Of a DNA stretch of 64,000 bases, positions 12,760 to 24,272 are shown piece after piece. Under the pieces are notes generated by a model. That model saw nothing but the letters and a program-made list of their open reading frames with translations. It ran no database searches and was not told the origin of the DNA. Positions within the stretch are counted from its first letter, which is position 1. Each line of letters starts with the position of its first letter. This DNA is from Coenobita brevimanus (Eukaryota; Arthropoda; Malacostraca; Decapoda; Coenobitidae). The DNA lies in the NCBI GenBank assembly GCA_032717465.1, contig CM064657.1, positions 24,110,638 through 24,174,637 of the forward strand, read 5' to 3'. The translations under genes were made by a program, and so were the position numbers.

Positions 12760-13261
12760 TAAGAAAGCATGTTAGCAAAATATTCCTGGCTGTGATGATA
12801 GATTTTGCAGGCGTGGATGTGGGACCTTTGGGCCGGGGCAGGAGGGCAGGACTTGAGAGTAGCGACCACCATGTGCTAAGCAAGAATTATCACATCGCTT
12901 GCTGCACATCCACCCCACTCACTGTGCATCTTTATCTAATAAAGCCACTATACTCCTGTTCGTATGTGTGTGTGTGTGTGTGTGTGTGTGTAATTCACTG
13001 GGTCGGTCAGGATCACTTGATGGTCATGATCGTCAGCTTTTACCCTCCCGGAAGGGAGCTGAGAGCTCATATAGTCCGATCTAAGGGCAAGGCTGTGACC
13101 TTCACACACGCACACACCCGTCCCCTTGCTCAAGGGGGACAGTAACCACCCACTTCGTCAGTGAAACTTTTCGCAACCTGAGCGAGGCGCGAACTCCCGT
13201 CCACCATGAAGAGAGAACCTGTATTTTTTACACAGGAAAAATCATCAGAGAAATTACCAAT

Positions 13262-13328
13262 ATGCCGGGAATCGAACCCGAGACTCTCAGGTGAGAGCCA
13301 GGCAGCATACCACTACACCACGACCAGG
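13262..13328 (-). other. tRNA-Glu(CTC)-like pseudogene, left arm
   Basis: Contains GTGGTGTAGTGGTATGC (A box), a CTCTCAC anticodon loop and GGGTTCGATTCCCGG (B box). The acceptor ends do not pair, so it is a SINE head and not a functional tRNA gene. Confidence 0.7.
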
Positions 13329-13603
13329 TAAAAGTTAACTCACGTTGTCACAATCTTGTAACCAACGTCCCTCCGCCCCCACTGTGGGCATGAAGAGGAT
13401 GAGTTAACCCCCTGGCACTCGGGCAAGTAGATGCTTTTAATCTATCCCAAACACTTAAGGCAAGTCAGAATGAAGAGAGAACCTGTATTTTTTACACAGG
13501 AAAAATCATCAGAGTGCCAGGGGGTTAACTCATCCTCTTCTTGCCCACAGTGGGGGCGGAGGGACGTTGGTTACAAGATTGTGACAACGTGAGTTAACTT
13601 TTA

Positions 13604-13670
13604 CCTGGTCGTGGTGTAGTGGTATGCTGCCTGGCTCTCACCTGAGAGTCTCGGGTTCGATTCCCGGCAT
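13604..13670 (+). other. tRNA-Glu(CTC)-like pseudogene, right arm
   Basis: Mirror copy of the left-arm tRNA-like unit with the same A box, CTC loop and B box. It points away from the palindrome centre. The acceptor stem is not complementary. Confidence 0.7.
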
Positions 13671-13745
13671 ATTGGTAATTTCTCTGATGATTTTTCCCGT
13701 CCACCAGTTGGCAAGCGAGAGCGTTACCACTGCACCAGCGAGCGG

Positions 13746-14097
13746 TGTGTGTGTGTGCGTGTGTGTGTGTGTGTGTGTAGCATAATCAAGACAGACAGGA
13801 AAAAGAATTCTGAGGAAAGATTTTGATGCAACTACAGGATGGTTGGAATTGGGTCCCAGATTCTTAGTTTCATCTTAATGTCGATTGAAATTTTGTGAAG
13901 GGGTGTATTGGCCCCTCAGTTATCTCTTTTGTTGTTATGTCACGCGGAAAATGAGGCGGGACGTTTCCGTGGAGTTCCTTGCACCTCTGCGCAGGGTGTG
14001 TGTGAGAGAGAGAGAGAGGTAGGGAGGGGTAATACATCTACAGTCCGATGTCTGTTATTTCATTGATGCCACGAACAGATGATTTTGTTCAGCAGAT
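13746..14097. other. GT microsatellite, then unassigned spacer
   Basis: GT tract at about 13746-13779 and a short GA tract at about 14002-14019. Nothing else is recognised. Confidence 0.6.
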
Positions 14098-14262
14098 AAT
14101 GGTGATGGTGTTAGTGGTTGTGGTGGTAGCTTTGGTGGTGATGGTATCTATGGTGGTGTTCGTATTGGTGGTGGTGGTGGTAGCTGTGGTGGTGATGGTG
14201 GTGGTGGTGGTGGTAGGTTTGATGATGGTAACTGTGCTTATGATGGTGGTGGTGGTAGGGCT
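14098..14262. repeat. (TGG/TGA)n trinucleotide-like array
   Basis: Imperfect GGTGGT and GATGGT words. Open frames read as Val/Met runs or, on the other strand, His runs. They are artefacts. Confidence 0.9.
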
Positions 14263-14539
14263 GCAAGACGCATGTGTTTCTCTGTGAACGTATCATGTGT
14301 CCGTTGAATCTTTGCCATGTGCACTTCTGAACCCTTTGACTCTAGGATTTCTCTCGAATGAACAAAATCCTCTGGTATTTGCCCAAATAAAGTTCATCGT
14401 TGTACCACAAGCAAGGAAGGGGCTGCTTGAGTCAACTTTTAATAATCTTCTTGTGATTGCCTGCATGAAATACCCAACAGCACCAAATGCAGGGAATGAA
14501 TTAAGGATGCGACGACCACATCCTGACTTAGCGACAAAA

Positions 14540-14752
14540 TACTAATCTGTGCAGCAACTCAACTCTGGAACTGTCTTCCTCGGTATATATTCCCCTTTGT
14601 CCATGACCTCCAGTCATTTATACGCTTTGTGTTCAGGTGTCTTTAAATGAATGGATCATGAATTTGACTTCCTTTTCCTTGGAGGAAACAGTCCTGTGGG
14701 TTCCTAGCCTCTGGTTCCTTCTTCCTTGCATTAAAGAAAAAAAAAAAAACAA
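14540..14752 (+). pseudogene. LINE-B 3' fragment (same family as 56.3 kb)
   Basis: CAACTCTGGAACTGTCTTCC, then TGACCTCCAGTCATTTATAC, a 3' UTR with CCTTGGAGGAAACAGTCCTG and TTCCTTCTTCCTTGCATTAA, then polyA (about 14738-14750). All of these align in order with the end of the LINE at 56275-56996. Only the last part of the reverse transcriptase C-terminus and the 3' UTR remain, with several changes. The upstream part (14263-14539) is too diverged to assign. Confidence 0.7.
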
Positions 14753-16587
14753 TTCTTAGAACTCTATCCCTGCCGTGGTAGAGGAATACTGATGTAGAAG
14801 GATTTCTTTTGTCATGAGACAGATTTCCCTATTTCTCATTTTCATAGTACCAGTGTGTGAGGAGGCTCGCAAAATATTCCTTGTAACCAGACTATGAGAA
14901 TAATGTACTTGTGTTAAGTTCATTGCCCACATTCCTCGTGGAATTCTGAATGTAATCGTATCGGTAAGTATATATGAATGTGAATGTTTCCCACACAGAT
15001 GCCTATTTTCAACTGTTTCCCAAACTAAAGTGGTTTTCAGTGTAGTTTCCTCACTAGTTGCGCTCACCAGTTTCTTATTGCACTGCAGTTCCATCCTTTC
15101 ACGCCTTTCTCATATACTGCCCTTCATCCAGAACGAAATTTAAGAATCATACTTGCTGTAATATTTATATTTCCAGTTTTGAACATTTTTAGTTAAAGAC
15201 AGTGAAACTCTTGTGATCAAATGTGAACTCTAGCCATTCAAATGAATATCTCTGTTTTATGGAGAAAGAAGGAATCAGGGGCCTAAAGTCTGCAAAATTC
15301 TCTTCCCTAAAATTCCAACAAAAGAGAGCTTCCATGCCCGAGAGGATAACTTCCGTAATACGTGTTACACACACACGACTGTCAGCCATTGATGCAATAG
15401 TCATTCCAAGGAAGACAAAAGAACAACCAGTTGGTCTTGCATTTCTCAGTGTCGTAGTGTCACAGACGTCTGTAACTGGTCTGTAACTGCAAGGATCCAA
15501 AGATCTCTCTGGAGAGATTAGTCAAATTGCCGAGATAAGACTGTGTTGGGAATGGAAAAGACCAGTAAAACAGAGAGACAGACAGACAGACAGACGGAGA
15601 GAAACAAGATTTGGTATGAGACAGTGCTGAAGTTATTCAGAAGGAATGAATTAATTTTCCCCATGATACTGGTACGCAAGTCTTGCACACATACCGCATG
15701 TTGATCTAATCAGCGTTCATAACGTGCAGAATGTCAAACACATAGTAAGTAAAAGGAAAAGTGACTCCCATCCCATACTGGTGTTGTCCATACCTGGTGA
15801 TACTTTTCGCTGAAAATTTATTAATTGTCAACTTGAATGTCAAAATTTGTTTGCATGGTACTAATGTTGTTGCAGTCAGGTATTCCTTCCCATCCTGATG
15901 TCTCTGATCTGTAAATATGGCAGAGTCGACCACGTTCCATCAATGTATTCAGCACTGGCTGCTAGCAGTTGATATGCAAACATAACCTGTCGGCATTATA
16001 TTCTCAGGTCGTGGGTGACAGTGCCGTAGTTACAGGTGAGAGGCAGCACAGTGGCAAGGAACACCTGCCCGCAATTGTACTGTACATCATATTGAAATTG
16101 TTCTTAAAATAATTACCGGTACTCATGATGTGGAAAGACCTGTTATACATACAGTGTCATTTTGGGCTGTTAAATAAAAGTTTGACAGACGTAAAGCACA
16201 GGGAAAAGCTAGTGTAGGATTTTTAAATAAAAAGGTCTGGTAATTAAAGAAAATGTTGTGTAATTTTACATGGATGTTCTTAAAGTTATTTTTGTTAAAT
16301 TATGGCCGGAGATGTGCAGTTACGAAACGTTCTTGCACGTCTGATGCGCAGCTTGCCAGAGACTTGGCTTCATTTTTCACAAGAATCATACTCGTATCTC
16401 GTATAAGAAATGACCATGGTGTTTCTGCAGAAGACTTTCCAGTCGAACTACGACCAATTTATACGACTGACTGTACATTCTCGCCATATCATCCTGTAGA
16501 AGTGAACAGTATTTTGTGTTGTATCAGTGATTTGAAAGATTTTTTGTTATCTTGTCATATAAATTTATCCAAAGTTTTATTTGCTAA
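14753..16587. other. Unassigned spacer
   Basis: A short (GACA)n run lies at about 15577-15595. Overlapping open frames at 15189-15500 on opposite strands show no domain. No supported gene. Confidence 0.5.
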
Positions 16588-16690
16588 TTAACGTCTATCT
16601 GTCTATCTGTCTATTGCCAGACGCCATAATCTCGTATGGGGTGGCCATTGACTTTGAGTTATTTGTTTTACGGGGAAGGGCACTAACATG
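16588..16690 (-). mobile_element. SINE 3' end with RTE-like tail
   Basis: On the minus strand it reads TTAGTGCCCTTCCCCGTAAA, then GGCCACCCC, GAGATTATGGCGTCTGGCAA, and an ATAGACAG tail. This is the same 3' body and tail as the elements at 7525-7655 and 38641-38760. The head is missing or unrecognised. A polyA run (16750-16770) nearby is unrelated. Confidence 0.8.
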
Positions 16691-17030
16691 CTGCACTTTA
16701 TTTTACAGAATTAACAAATGTTTCTGTGAAGGTTTCTATGGATTATATAAAAAAAAAAAAAAAAAAAAAAAGTTGCTCATGAGGAGAATGGTCGTGATCC
16801 TGAGATTATGTTTATCATCCAGACTCTGTTTTATATTTCTTACCTAAGATCATAGAGCATGTTGCCTTGGACCAATTACTTCCTGTGTTTGAGGGTAATG
16901 ATGTAACTCCACTAGTCTAACCTGCTTAAAGGACGCATCATTCTCACCAGTCAACAGAAACAACCTTATGTAAAATTCATAATGACTCAATATTAAACAC
17001 CAACACTGGAACACGGGACATGTCATCTTT
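16691..17030. other. Unassigned spacer
   Basis: Only a 22-base A tract near 16750 stands out. Confidence 0.5.
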
Positions 17031-18095
17031 TTGGATCTCTCTGCTGTCTCTGGTACTGTGCAGTCGACCATTAGCTGGCAGTCAGTGATCAGTGGTCTTT
17101 TGACATCCGTAATTTTTGCATTTCCCCCACATCAGACCTATCTGCCTGACGGGTATCGGCGTGTAGAGGTCGGAGAATCGGTTTCAGATCTAGTTTCTTT
17201 GATGTTTGGGGTACCTCAGGGGTCGATTTTGAGTCCACATCATTTCGGAGCCTACACTTTTAGTCTTGCATCATTAATGGAAGCCCGTGGTGTTACTTAT
17301 CACTTCTGTGCAGACGATGCCTAGTTTTATATGGAAATAGCAAATGATAAGGAATTTGAATTGTTAGTGAAGTTAATGACAACTGATATTAAGATCTAGA
17401 TGGCAAGGAGAAAATTTGAACAGTGATAAAACTGATGTTATCATTATTCTAGGAAGCAGAAAAGGTCTTGGGTCGGATATTGTCAGGTCTGTTAATCTGG
17501 GAGAAATAGAGGTCAGTCTTGCTTATTTTGTCAAATCTTTGGAATATTCTTTAACTCGTAACTGAGCATAAAAGAGTATGTAAGCTCTGTAATGAAAACT
17601 TGCAGTTTTCATGTTCGGAATCTGAATGCAATGAAAGAGTTCTTAAATCCTTAGTGTCCTTTGTCATCGATTCACTCGCTCATATGTTTCGCAAGAGCTT
17701 CTGTAACTTCGCGGCTTTGTATGTCATATTATTTGCTGAGAATGGATCAGTCAGTGTTGAACAGAGCTGTTATACTTACTGTTGGCCTTCCTTCAAAGAC
17801 TTCTGCTACTACATTCTTATTTAATTGCACTGGCTTCCAATAAAAGCCATTATTCATTTAAAACTATGTTTAACCTTGAAGGTTCTTATGTTAAGTGAAC
17901 CTAGGTGTCTAGCTAAATTGTTCTCATTTGTACTTTATTTTTGCCATACTTTCTGGAAATCCTTCGCCTAATAGTCATGATCCCTTAAATGCTGCCCAGA
18001 TCATTTAATAAGTTACCCAAATCTATTAAGCTGTCTATCTTCAGGGGTATTTTAAGAAGCAGCTGAGAACTTTTCTCGATAACTTATGATCGTGT
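17031..18095 (+). pseudogene. L2-like LINE reverse transcriptase, decayed
   Basis: An ancient non-LTR reverse transcriptase. An open piece at 17031-17324 ends FGVPQGSILSPHHFGAYTFS, then HFCADDA, followed by a stop where the typical motif reads YADDTQ. Downstream, scattered over several frames, are NSDKTDVIII (near 17420), an HWLPIKAIIHLKLC-like segment (17826-17870) and a KKQLRTF segment (near 18055). Their order matches L2-type LINE C-termini. Many stops and frame changes separate the pieces, so it is much older than the RTE and jockey-like copies. No 3' tail is identified. Confidence 0.7.
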
Positions 18096-18224
18096 TGGTA
18101 GTACTATATTATCGGATTACAGGGTGCAGTAGGTGTCACATATTTGGTGCAATACTACCTGTGAATAGATAATCACGTTCTGTCGTGGTTTTGAGTGAAT
18201 GAATTCTTTTGAAGAAGTGGCGCT

Positions 18225-18226
<2 letters not shown>

Positions 18227-18315
<89 letters not shown>
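18227..18315. repeat. (GA)n-(TA)n compound microsatellite
   Basis: About 36 bases of GA, then about 50 bases of TA. Confidence 0.98.
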
Positions 18316-18316
<1 letters not shown>

Positions 18317-19330
18317 CCTATGCATGTGTATAGGTAGATTGATATATGGATATAATTATTATTTTCATTGTTTACTTTTTGTTGGGAAATTGTTGGTGCA
18401 TCTGTTTGATAACTGCCATGAGTAGCCTCTTTGTTTTAAATCAGTGAATATACTGCCTACCCGGGAGTCCTGACGTACGATGAAATAAAACTTCAGAGTA
18501 ATAACCTCCCGGCCTCGACACTTAACCCCCTACCCCACAGCACCCCACCCCTGCCCACAGCGCCAGATTACGGAGTGGGCGGCAGGCGGCGGAGTGATGG
18601 GGTAATACTCCATCGTTGATAAGTTTTGATAGGCTGGTGTAATCATATCTCTGACACATAATTACCAAAAAGTAATAATGGGATATTGTAGGGTGATGGG
18701 AAATGTGGCATTACTCAGCAGCTCGACTGCCTCGCGATGAAGTTTACTACAATGCAAATGACCTGGTGGAGTAGCGTCCTGGTTCTTGCTTCGTTAAAAT
18801 AACTGCTTTGCAACTGTTTTGCATTTTAATTCAGTTATGATAATGCAAATTCAGCCTTGGCTACAAATTCGATAATACATTTACATTACTGTAATCAGAC
18901 ATTTTGATAAAGTTTCCACGATGCCTCGTGGGCACCTGAGTCCTGTCCTTTGTTTCCCCCGCATCACACGTCCGCAAATCTGCAGTATTCACAAAAACGG
19001 CACAACTTTGGTTACACTTATGAGCACTAGAGAAACGTTTTGTTTTTTCTTTTCTTTCGCTGTTGGCCTTCGTCAGCATCACTGTTTTAGATGGGTTTTT
19101 CCACTTTCCTACCCACCGCTAGTGTTGTATGGTAGAACACCCAAGTCGAAATAACGCTCAGGTCATTATACATATGCGTTCAGTTGCCAAGAGATGAGAG
19201 GAGTTTTTTACCTGTGTCATAAGATACAAGGTGTGTGAGAGAGGCGCGTACTTCCTTATACTATACCTGTTCTGCTTGTTCATGGAGAAAATTTTGAAGT
19301 TTATTATCGCTACGCCTAAACTGGCCACCA
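18316..19330. other. Unassigned spacer
   Basis: Short open frames at 18861-19154 lack domains. Nothing is supported. Confidence 0.5.
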
Positions 19331-20175
19331 CGGTTCCCATTTTCAAAGCGCGTCTTAATCCCGCCCCCACCACCCACCACCATCCCTACCCATCCCGACC
19401 ACTCTTCTCTACCCATCCCACCCTTTTCCCAACCCACACCCACTCAGCACAAGGTTTCTGAATAAAATAAATTGCAAAACTAGCGTCACGCCCAAATTGG
19501 CCAAACTACAACGCCCATCGTCACTAGGTGTCGCACCTTTTCCTCTCCCCATCACACCCATCTTCCTCGCCCGTCCCGCCGATTTCTCTCCTCCTGCCCC
19601 TCCCATACTTTTCCCTTACCCCAGTCACGGAACATTTAACAAATCCATTCCCACGGCCAATATTGCACCTTATGCAACGCCCATCTTCCCTGGGTGTACT
19701 CACCATACCCCAGCGCGCATCACGTTCTTGGCCCATCCCATTCACTTCTCCCAGTCCTTTCCACCCATCCAACCCATTATTTCCACCCTCGCCCCTCACA
19801 CGCTTACTTACAACACTCAGCTCTAACTGCGTATATTTCCTCTGGCTCAGTACCATCCCATCCCATTCCGCTTACTCCCTTCCGTCGAACCCGTTCATCA
19901 TTATTTTGATGTGATCAGTATCATTAAAATAAATGCATCACAAAATCCACTTACTTCATCGTCGCCCACAACCTACTGCATCTCTTGTCCATCACACCCA
20001 TGTTTTTTCCACCAGCCCACATCCATTTTTCCCCCACACCCCCTGCAAACCGGCCCATGTCCTTACTGTATGCGTCCCCTGCCAGGGCCCGTTTCCCACT
20101 TCCAATTCGGCCCATCCCACCCACACCTGTCCACCCATCCCACCCATTTCCTCTCTCGTCACCCAATCCAGAAAA
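19331..20175. repeat. C-rich degenerate repeat region
   Basis: CCCATCCCACCC-like words recur in blocks separated by phrases such as AACGCCCATCGTC / AACGCCCATCTTC and CGCCTAAACTGGCCA / CGCCCAAATTGGCCA. It looks like an old tandem array with a unit of about 150-180 bp. Open frames here are compositional. Confidence 0.6.
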
Positions 20176-20289
20176 CCCAGAAATGTCATATCTAAAATAC
20201 ATTATACCGAATGATTTTTTTTTTTTTTTTACACTTCAATACAAGACCAGAATCGATCTTTTGGTCTACTTGACGGAATTGTAGTGACC

Positions 20290-20830
20290 GGAAAGAACCA
20301 AAAATGTCTTAAACAGTCCTTATTGGCCCACGTGGATCAGCATTTGGTAAAAATGATCTGGAATGACGAAAATGGATCTAAACTGCCCTGAAAGAATCTG
20401 ACTGGACTTGAATTGACCTGAGTAGACCCGAATTGATGCCAGGGCCATGAATGGGCCAACTTGGAGCTGAAAGGCCGTGAACTGACCTGGGTGAGCCTGA
20501 ATGAATTAGAATGGTCTGGATGGTCCTGAGCTAACATGAAATCACCAGAATGGACCACTAGAACGTAGATAGGCATACGTGGAACTGAATAACCCTGAAT
20601 AGACAAGAACTGATCAGGATGAGTCTGAATGGATGTGCACGACCTGATTAAACTTAAATGTCATGACTGCATCCAACTGAATCTCTCTGAACCTGAATAG
20701 ACCTTGACGGACGTGAAATGGCCTGACGCGAACTGACCTGAGTGTGTCTAAACTGACCTAAACTGGCCTGAATGAGCTTAAAGTGAAGCGGGCGATTTTG
20801 AATGTTCGGAAGCCAAGTAAGATCGTGTGA
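20290..20830. repeat. Degenerate minisatellite of TGACCTGAA-type words
   Basis: Variants of CTGAAATGGCCTGA, TTGACCTGAGTAGACC and ACTGACCTGAG recur about every 10 or 20 bases for over 500 bases. No unit is perfectly conserved, which indicates an old array. Confidence 0.8.
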
Positions 20831-21159
20831 CGGTAGCATAAATAAGATAAAACGGCCATAATATCGAAGTGGTTAAGTATGATAAACGGTATTGCCGCTC
20901 TTACCACAGAGATTACAACCTTCCTCAGAACCCAGTGTTGCAGCGCTGTGCATTATCCTCGTCTTTCTCTGCATTCCTCCCCCTCCCCTTTGTCTATTTT
21001 AATGCGTTAATTCTGTGAATGTCTAATTGTATTCTTGGCATCTCCCGACGAGTGTATTCAGCCTAGGCATTAGATATAGCCTTCGATAACTCCTTTGGAT
21101 CGAGAGACTCTTCTTTAGTTGAACAAAATCGTCTCAAATGTTATGGAAAAGTACATCCT
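20831..21159. other. Unassigned spacer
   Basis: Nothing recognisable. Confidence 0.5.
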
Positions 21160-21412
21160 CTGACTTGTTGTTGTTGTTGCTTAACGCCGGGCTTTTTGGC
21201 CGAGCAGACCCGTCAAGCACAGGTAAGCAAGTGCTTCTGTGGGATCGTCCAACAGGTACTGTACAGTGCCTCCTCTTGGTGGACAGCGCCTCACGGCGAG
21301 TTGCAAGGGAACATGAGGAGGTTTGGCGCCCGGATGCCTGCCGCAGCTGCTCAACCCAGGGTTCACAGAACCACCACGTGGCTCTTCGACAGCGCCACGT
21401 TTTTGAAATAAA
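21160..21412 (-). mobile_element. Possible retroposon fragment with (CAA)n tail
   Basis: On the minus strand a GC-rich unit beginning near TTTCAAAAACGTGGCGCTG ends GCCCGGCGTTAAG and a CAACAACAACAA tail (21163-21180). A simple-repeat tail joined to sequence of different composition suggests a retroposon. No polymerase III box or protein motif is clear, and there is no second copy in this window. Confidence 0.35.
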
Positions 21413-21996
21413 GCACAATAACCAGTATCGCAGCTATTTTTCACAACTACTGCCACCTTCCTCAGAGGCCACGTCTGGATACTGTGCATTATCGTCATCC
21501 ACCTGTGCAATCCAGCCCATGAAACACTGCCTCTCTTATACTGTCCACTGAAACCTGTTGGCTGCTAACCTGTTACCTCCACCTCCAGTAAGTAACGTTA
21601 CTGATCACATCCCTCTGTCTACCAAGGAAATTATAATCACAGTCTACTACATCTTGCATCTCGGCTCCCTCGGCGTCCACCTACCGTGTCTCTCAGTCAC
21701 TCCCAGTTGACCTACGATGAAGATGGTTTACGTTTATACCAGTCGGCTGTACGAGGGTCATTAACAAAGTAAATACAAACGTCAAATCCTCCCGATGAAC
21801 ACGATCTGCGACAGTCGAATTTACCTTCAGGTCCCGGCTATACTACAGGATATGCGTCCGACCTAATACTAGTTCGTCAGTCTTACTCACACCTCAGCTC
21901 AGCCGTCACCTCCGTGTCCTTCTTTCAGTGACTAAACCTTGGTCTCCCTGCTTCCTCACCTCACTCCATTTCCTGTCTTCTATAAAAAAAAATGGT
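21413..21996. other. Unassigned spacer
   Basis: Nothing recognisable. Confidence 0.5.
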
Positions 21997-22003
21997 GTAT
22001 GTA

Positions 22004-22085
<82 letters not shown>
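21997..22085. repeat. (GT)n-(TA)n microsatellite
   Basis: Short GT tract followed by about 70 bases of TA. Confidence 0.98.
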
Positions 22086-22088
<3 letters not shown>

Positions 22089-22825
22089 TTTCTTTCTTTT
22101 TTTAGCCATGTCCCTGCAGTTATTTGCTAGGTCTCTATTGCATAGCATGAGTCTCCTGTTTTCCATACTAAATACGTCAATCATAGTCACAGAGAACTTG
22201 AACGTCCTTATGTTGCTCCTTTACCTTCCCGAGCTCTAATATCAGCTGTCTAGCATTCTTCATTCTTACCACTGCGTTAGATACGAGTACTAGCCATCAC
22301 ACCCTCTTTTGGTCATTCTTTGTATTTGGGACAATATTCGTTAATCTTTTATCCTTAACTGCTTCAGCCCTAGGACGGCTTTTCCGCTTTGTCCTTTCTA
22401 CTTCCCGACTGTTTTCTGCACCTTTGGAGAGACCTATCATATTGGAAGAGTTTAATGGAGAGTGTTTCTGACCCATTTACTGCGAGATGTTTTCCAGTGG
22501 CTGAGTATAATTGTCTGGTGGTAATAAGAACAGAGCAAGAAGGAGCGCTCAGAGAGTAGAGTACCCGCGCTCTAGAGGTTTACACTTTTTTTTTTTTTAT
22601 GCAAGGAAGAAGGAACCAGAGGCTGAGCCCGCAATAACCGTTCCTTCCAGGAAAACAAAAAAAAAACAATACAGAAGAGAGCCTGTGACACTTGGCCTGC
22701 GACACTGGCCTTGGACTCACTGTTCTCAACTACAGATCACTTCATCCGTGCATAATCCATAACACTTCCATCACGCTTTCTCTAAGTCGAATTAAATCTG
22801 TTTGACTTGGTCTATCCCTGTTGCT
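22086..22825. other. Unassigned spacer
   Basis: No supported feature. The open frame at 22511-22762 has no domain. Confidence 0.5.
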
Positions 22826-23041
22826 TTTAGTCCATTGTTTTAAACATCAAACCCTTTCATGCTTGGCTGACCTTCAACCCTTTCCACCAAGTTTTAACCC
22901 GAATCGAAGCAAAACTGAGTTAACCTTGCCTTTTGACCTTCATCTTCGACATACTCTTCTCGAAATTGAACTACCTCGTCCCTGTCTGACCCAGAACTCT
23001 TCCTCCAAGTTTGGTCCAAATCGGGTCAAAAACTTTATGTT
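22826..23041 (-). repeat. Microsatellite-linked degenerate tandem repeat, copy A
   Basis: Two to three units in which CCACCAAGTTTTAACCCGAA and CTCCAAGTTTGGTCCAAATC recur, reading as ACCAAACTTGGAGG on the minus strand. Same family as 35688-36650 and 53157-53775. It directly abuts the AC tract at 23044. Confidence 0.75.
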
Positions 23042-23775
<734 letters not shown>

Positions 23776-23777
23776 TA

Positions 23778-24038
23778 CTATAGTCGCGGCGCACGACTCT
23801 GAGGTTGTCATTATTGTACCCTGGCAACCTGTCATTCAAAATGTGCGTCCGATTTCGTATCATAATATACACGAATCATATTATGCGTGAATATATTATA
23901 CACGAATATTATTATACACGAACATAATATATACGAATCACATACGTCTCATATTATACACGAAATCAGACGTACTTTGAATGGTAGGTTGCCAGGGCAC
24001 GATAACAACAACCTCAGAGTCGCGCGCCGCGACTATAG
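23778..24038. mobile_element. 261-bp MITE with long terminal inverted repeats
   Basis: Begins CTATAGTCGCGGCGCACGAC and ends with its near-complement. The inverted arms extend about 95 bases with scattered mismatches. TA lies on each side (23776-23777 and 24039-24040), consistent with a Tc1/mariner-type target. The centre holds tandem words TATTATACACGAA that are themselves repeated. No coding capacity. It would need a transposase from elsewhere. Confidence 0.85.
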
Positions 24039-24272
24039 TAGTGCAGGTGTGGGTGGCAGGCTGGGAGGGTGGCTGAAAGAGGCATGGTTATAGGCAGGGT
24101 GGCGGTGTGAGGCAGGGTTATTTACACTTTGGCAGGTGAGTCACACGGGTCTGTCGGTGGACCCTTGTGTTGTTTGATAGTGCAAAATTATATATGTTTT
24201 ATTTACGGTAATGCTTGTGGACAAATTATCTGCACGATAGTAGCCATGGACGCTTTCCTGGAAAAACAATCA

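Larger units (their letters stand above)
13206..13694. mobile_element. Palindromic tRNA-Glu-like insertion with 10-11 bp target duplication
   Basis: A 489-base insert flanked by TCCCGTCCACC at 13195-13205 and 13695-13705. The uninterrupted paralogue near 52541 has a single CCCGCCCACC. It contains two nearly perfect inverted arms of about 186 bases (13235-13420 and 13512-13697, the right arm running into the duplication) around a spacer of about 91 bases. A 43-base direct repeat beginning GAAGAGAGAACCTG occurs at 13208-13250 and 13472-13514. Each arm holds a tRNA-like unit and the two point outward. It looks like an inverted SINE dimer mobilised as one unit. A foldback DNA element is less likely, because the left end extends about 30 bases beyond the arm. 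Confidence 0.75.
12991..13748 (-). mobile_element. tRNA-Gly-like SINE, split by an insertion
   Basis: Read on the minus strand, the head (13748 to 13695) contains TGGTGCAGTGGTAACG, an A-box-like sequence, and CTCTCGCTTGCCAA, resembling a tRNA-Gly(GCC) anticodon arm. After the insertion, the element resumes at 13205 with GGGAGTTCGCGCCTCG, a degenerate B box, then a body containing CCCCCTTGAGCAAGGGGACG, and it ends at an AC tail (GT on the plus strand). The same element occurs uninterrupted at 52333-52592, which defines the insertion at 13206-13694 exactly. Transcription would be by RNA polymerase III from the internal boxes, but the B box is now broken apart from the A box. Confidence 0.8.

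Noticed and set aside
12663..13145. 160-codon frame crossing GT tracts
   Set aside because: Cys-Val runs from GT repeats and the reverse strand of a SINE account for the whole frame.
13262..13670. Two functional tRNA-Glu genes
   Set aside because: A and B boxes are good, but acceptor stems do not pair and the units are embedded in a repeated palindrome.
14753..16587. Host exons in the longest quiet spacer
   Set aside because: Opposite-strand frames at 15189-15500 look superficially gene-like, but there is no domain and no pair of splice signals joining open segments. I cannot exclude a short exon without transcripts.
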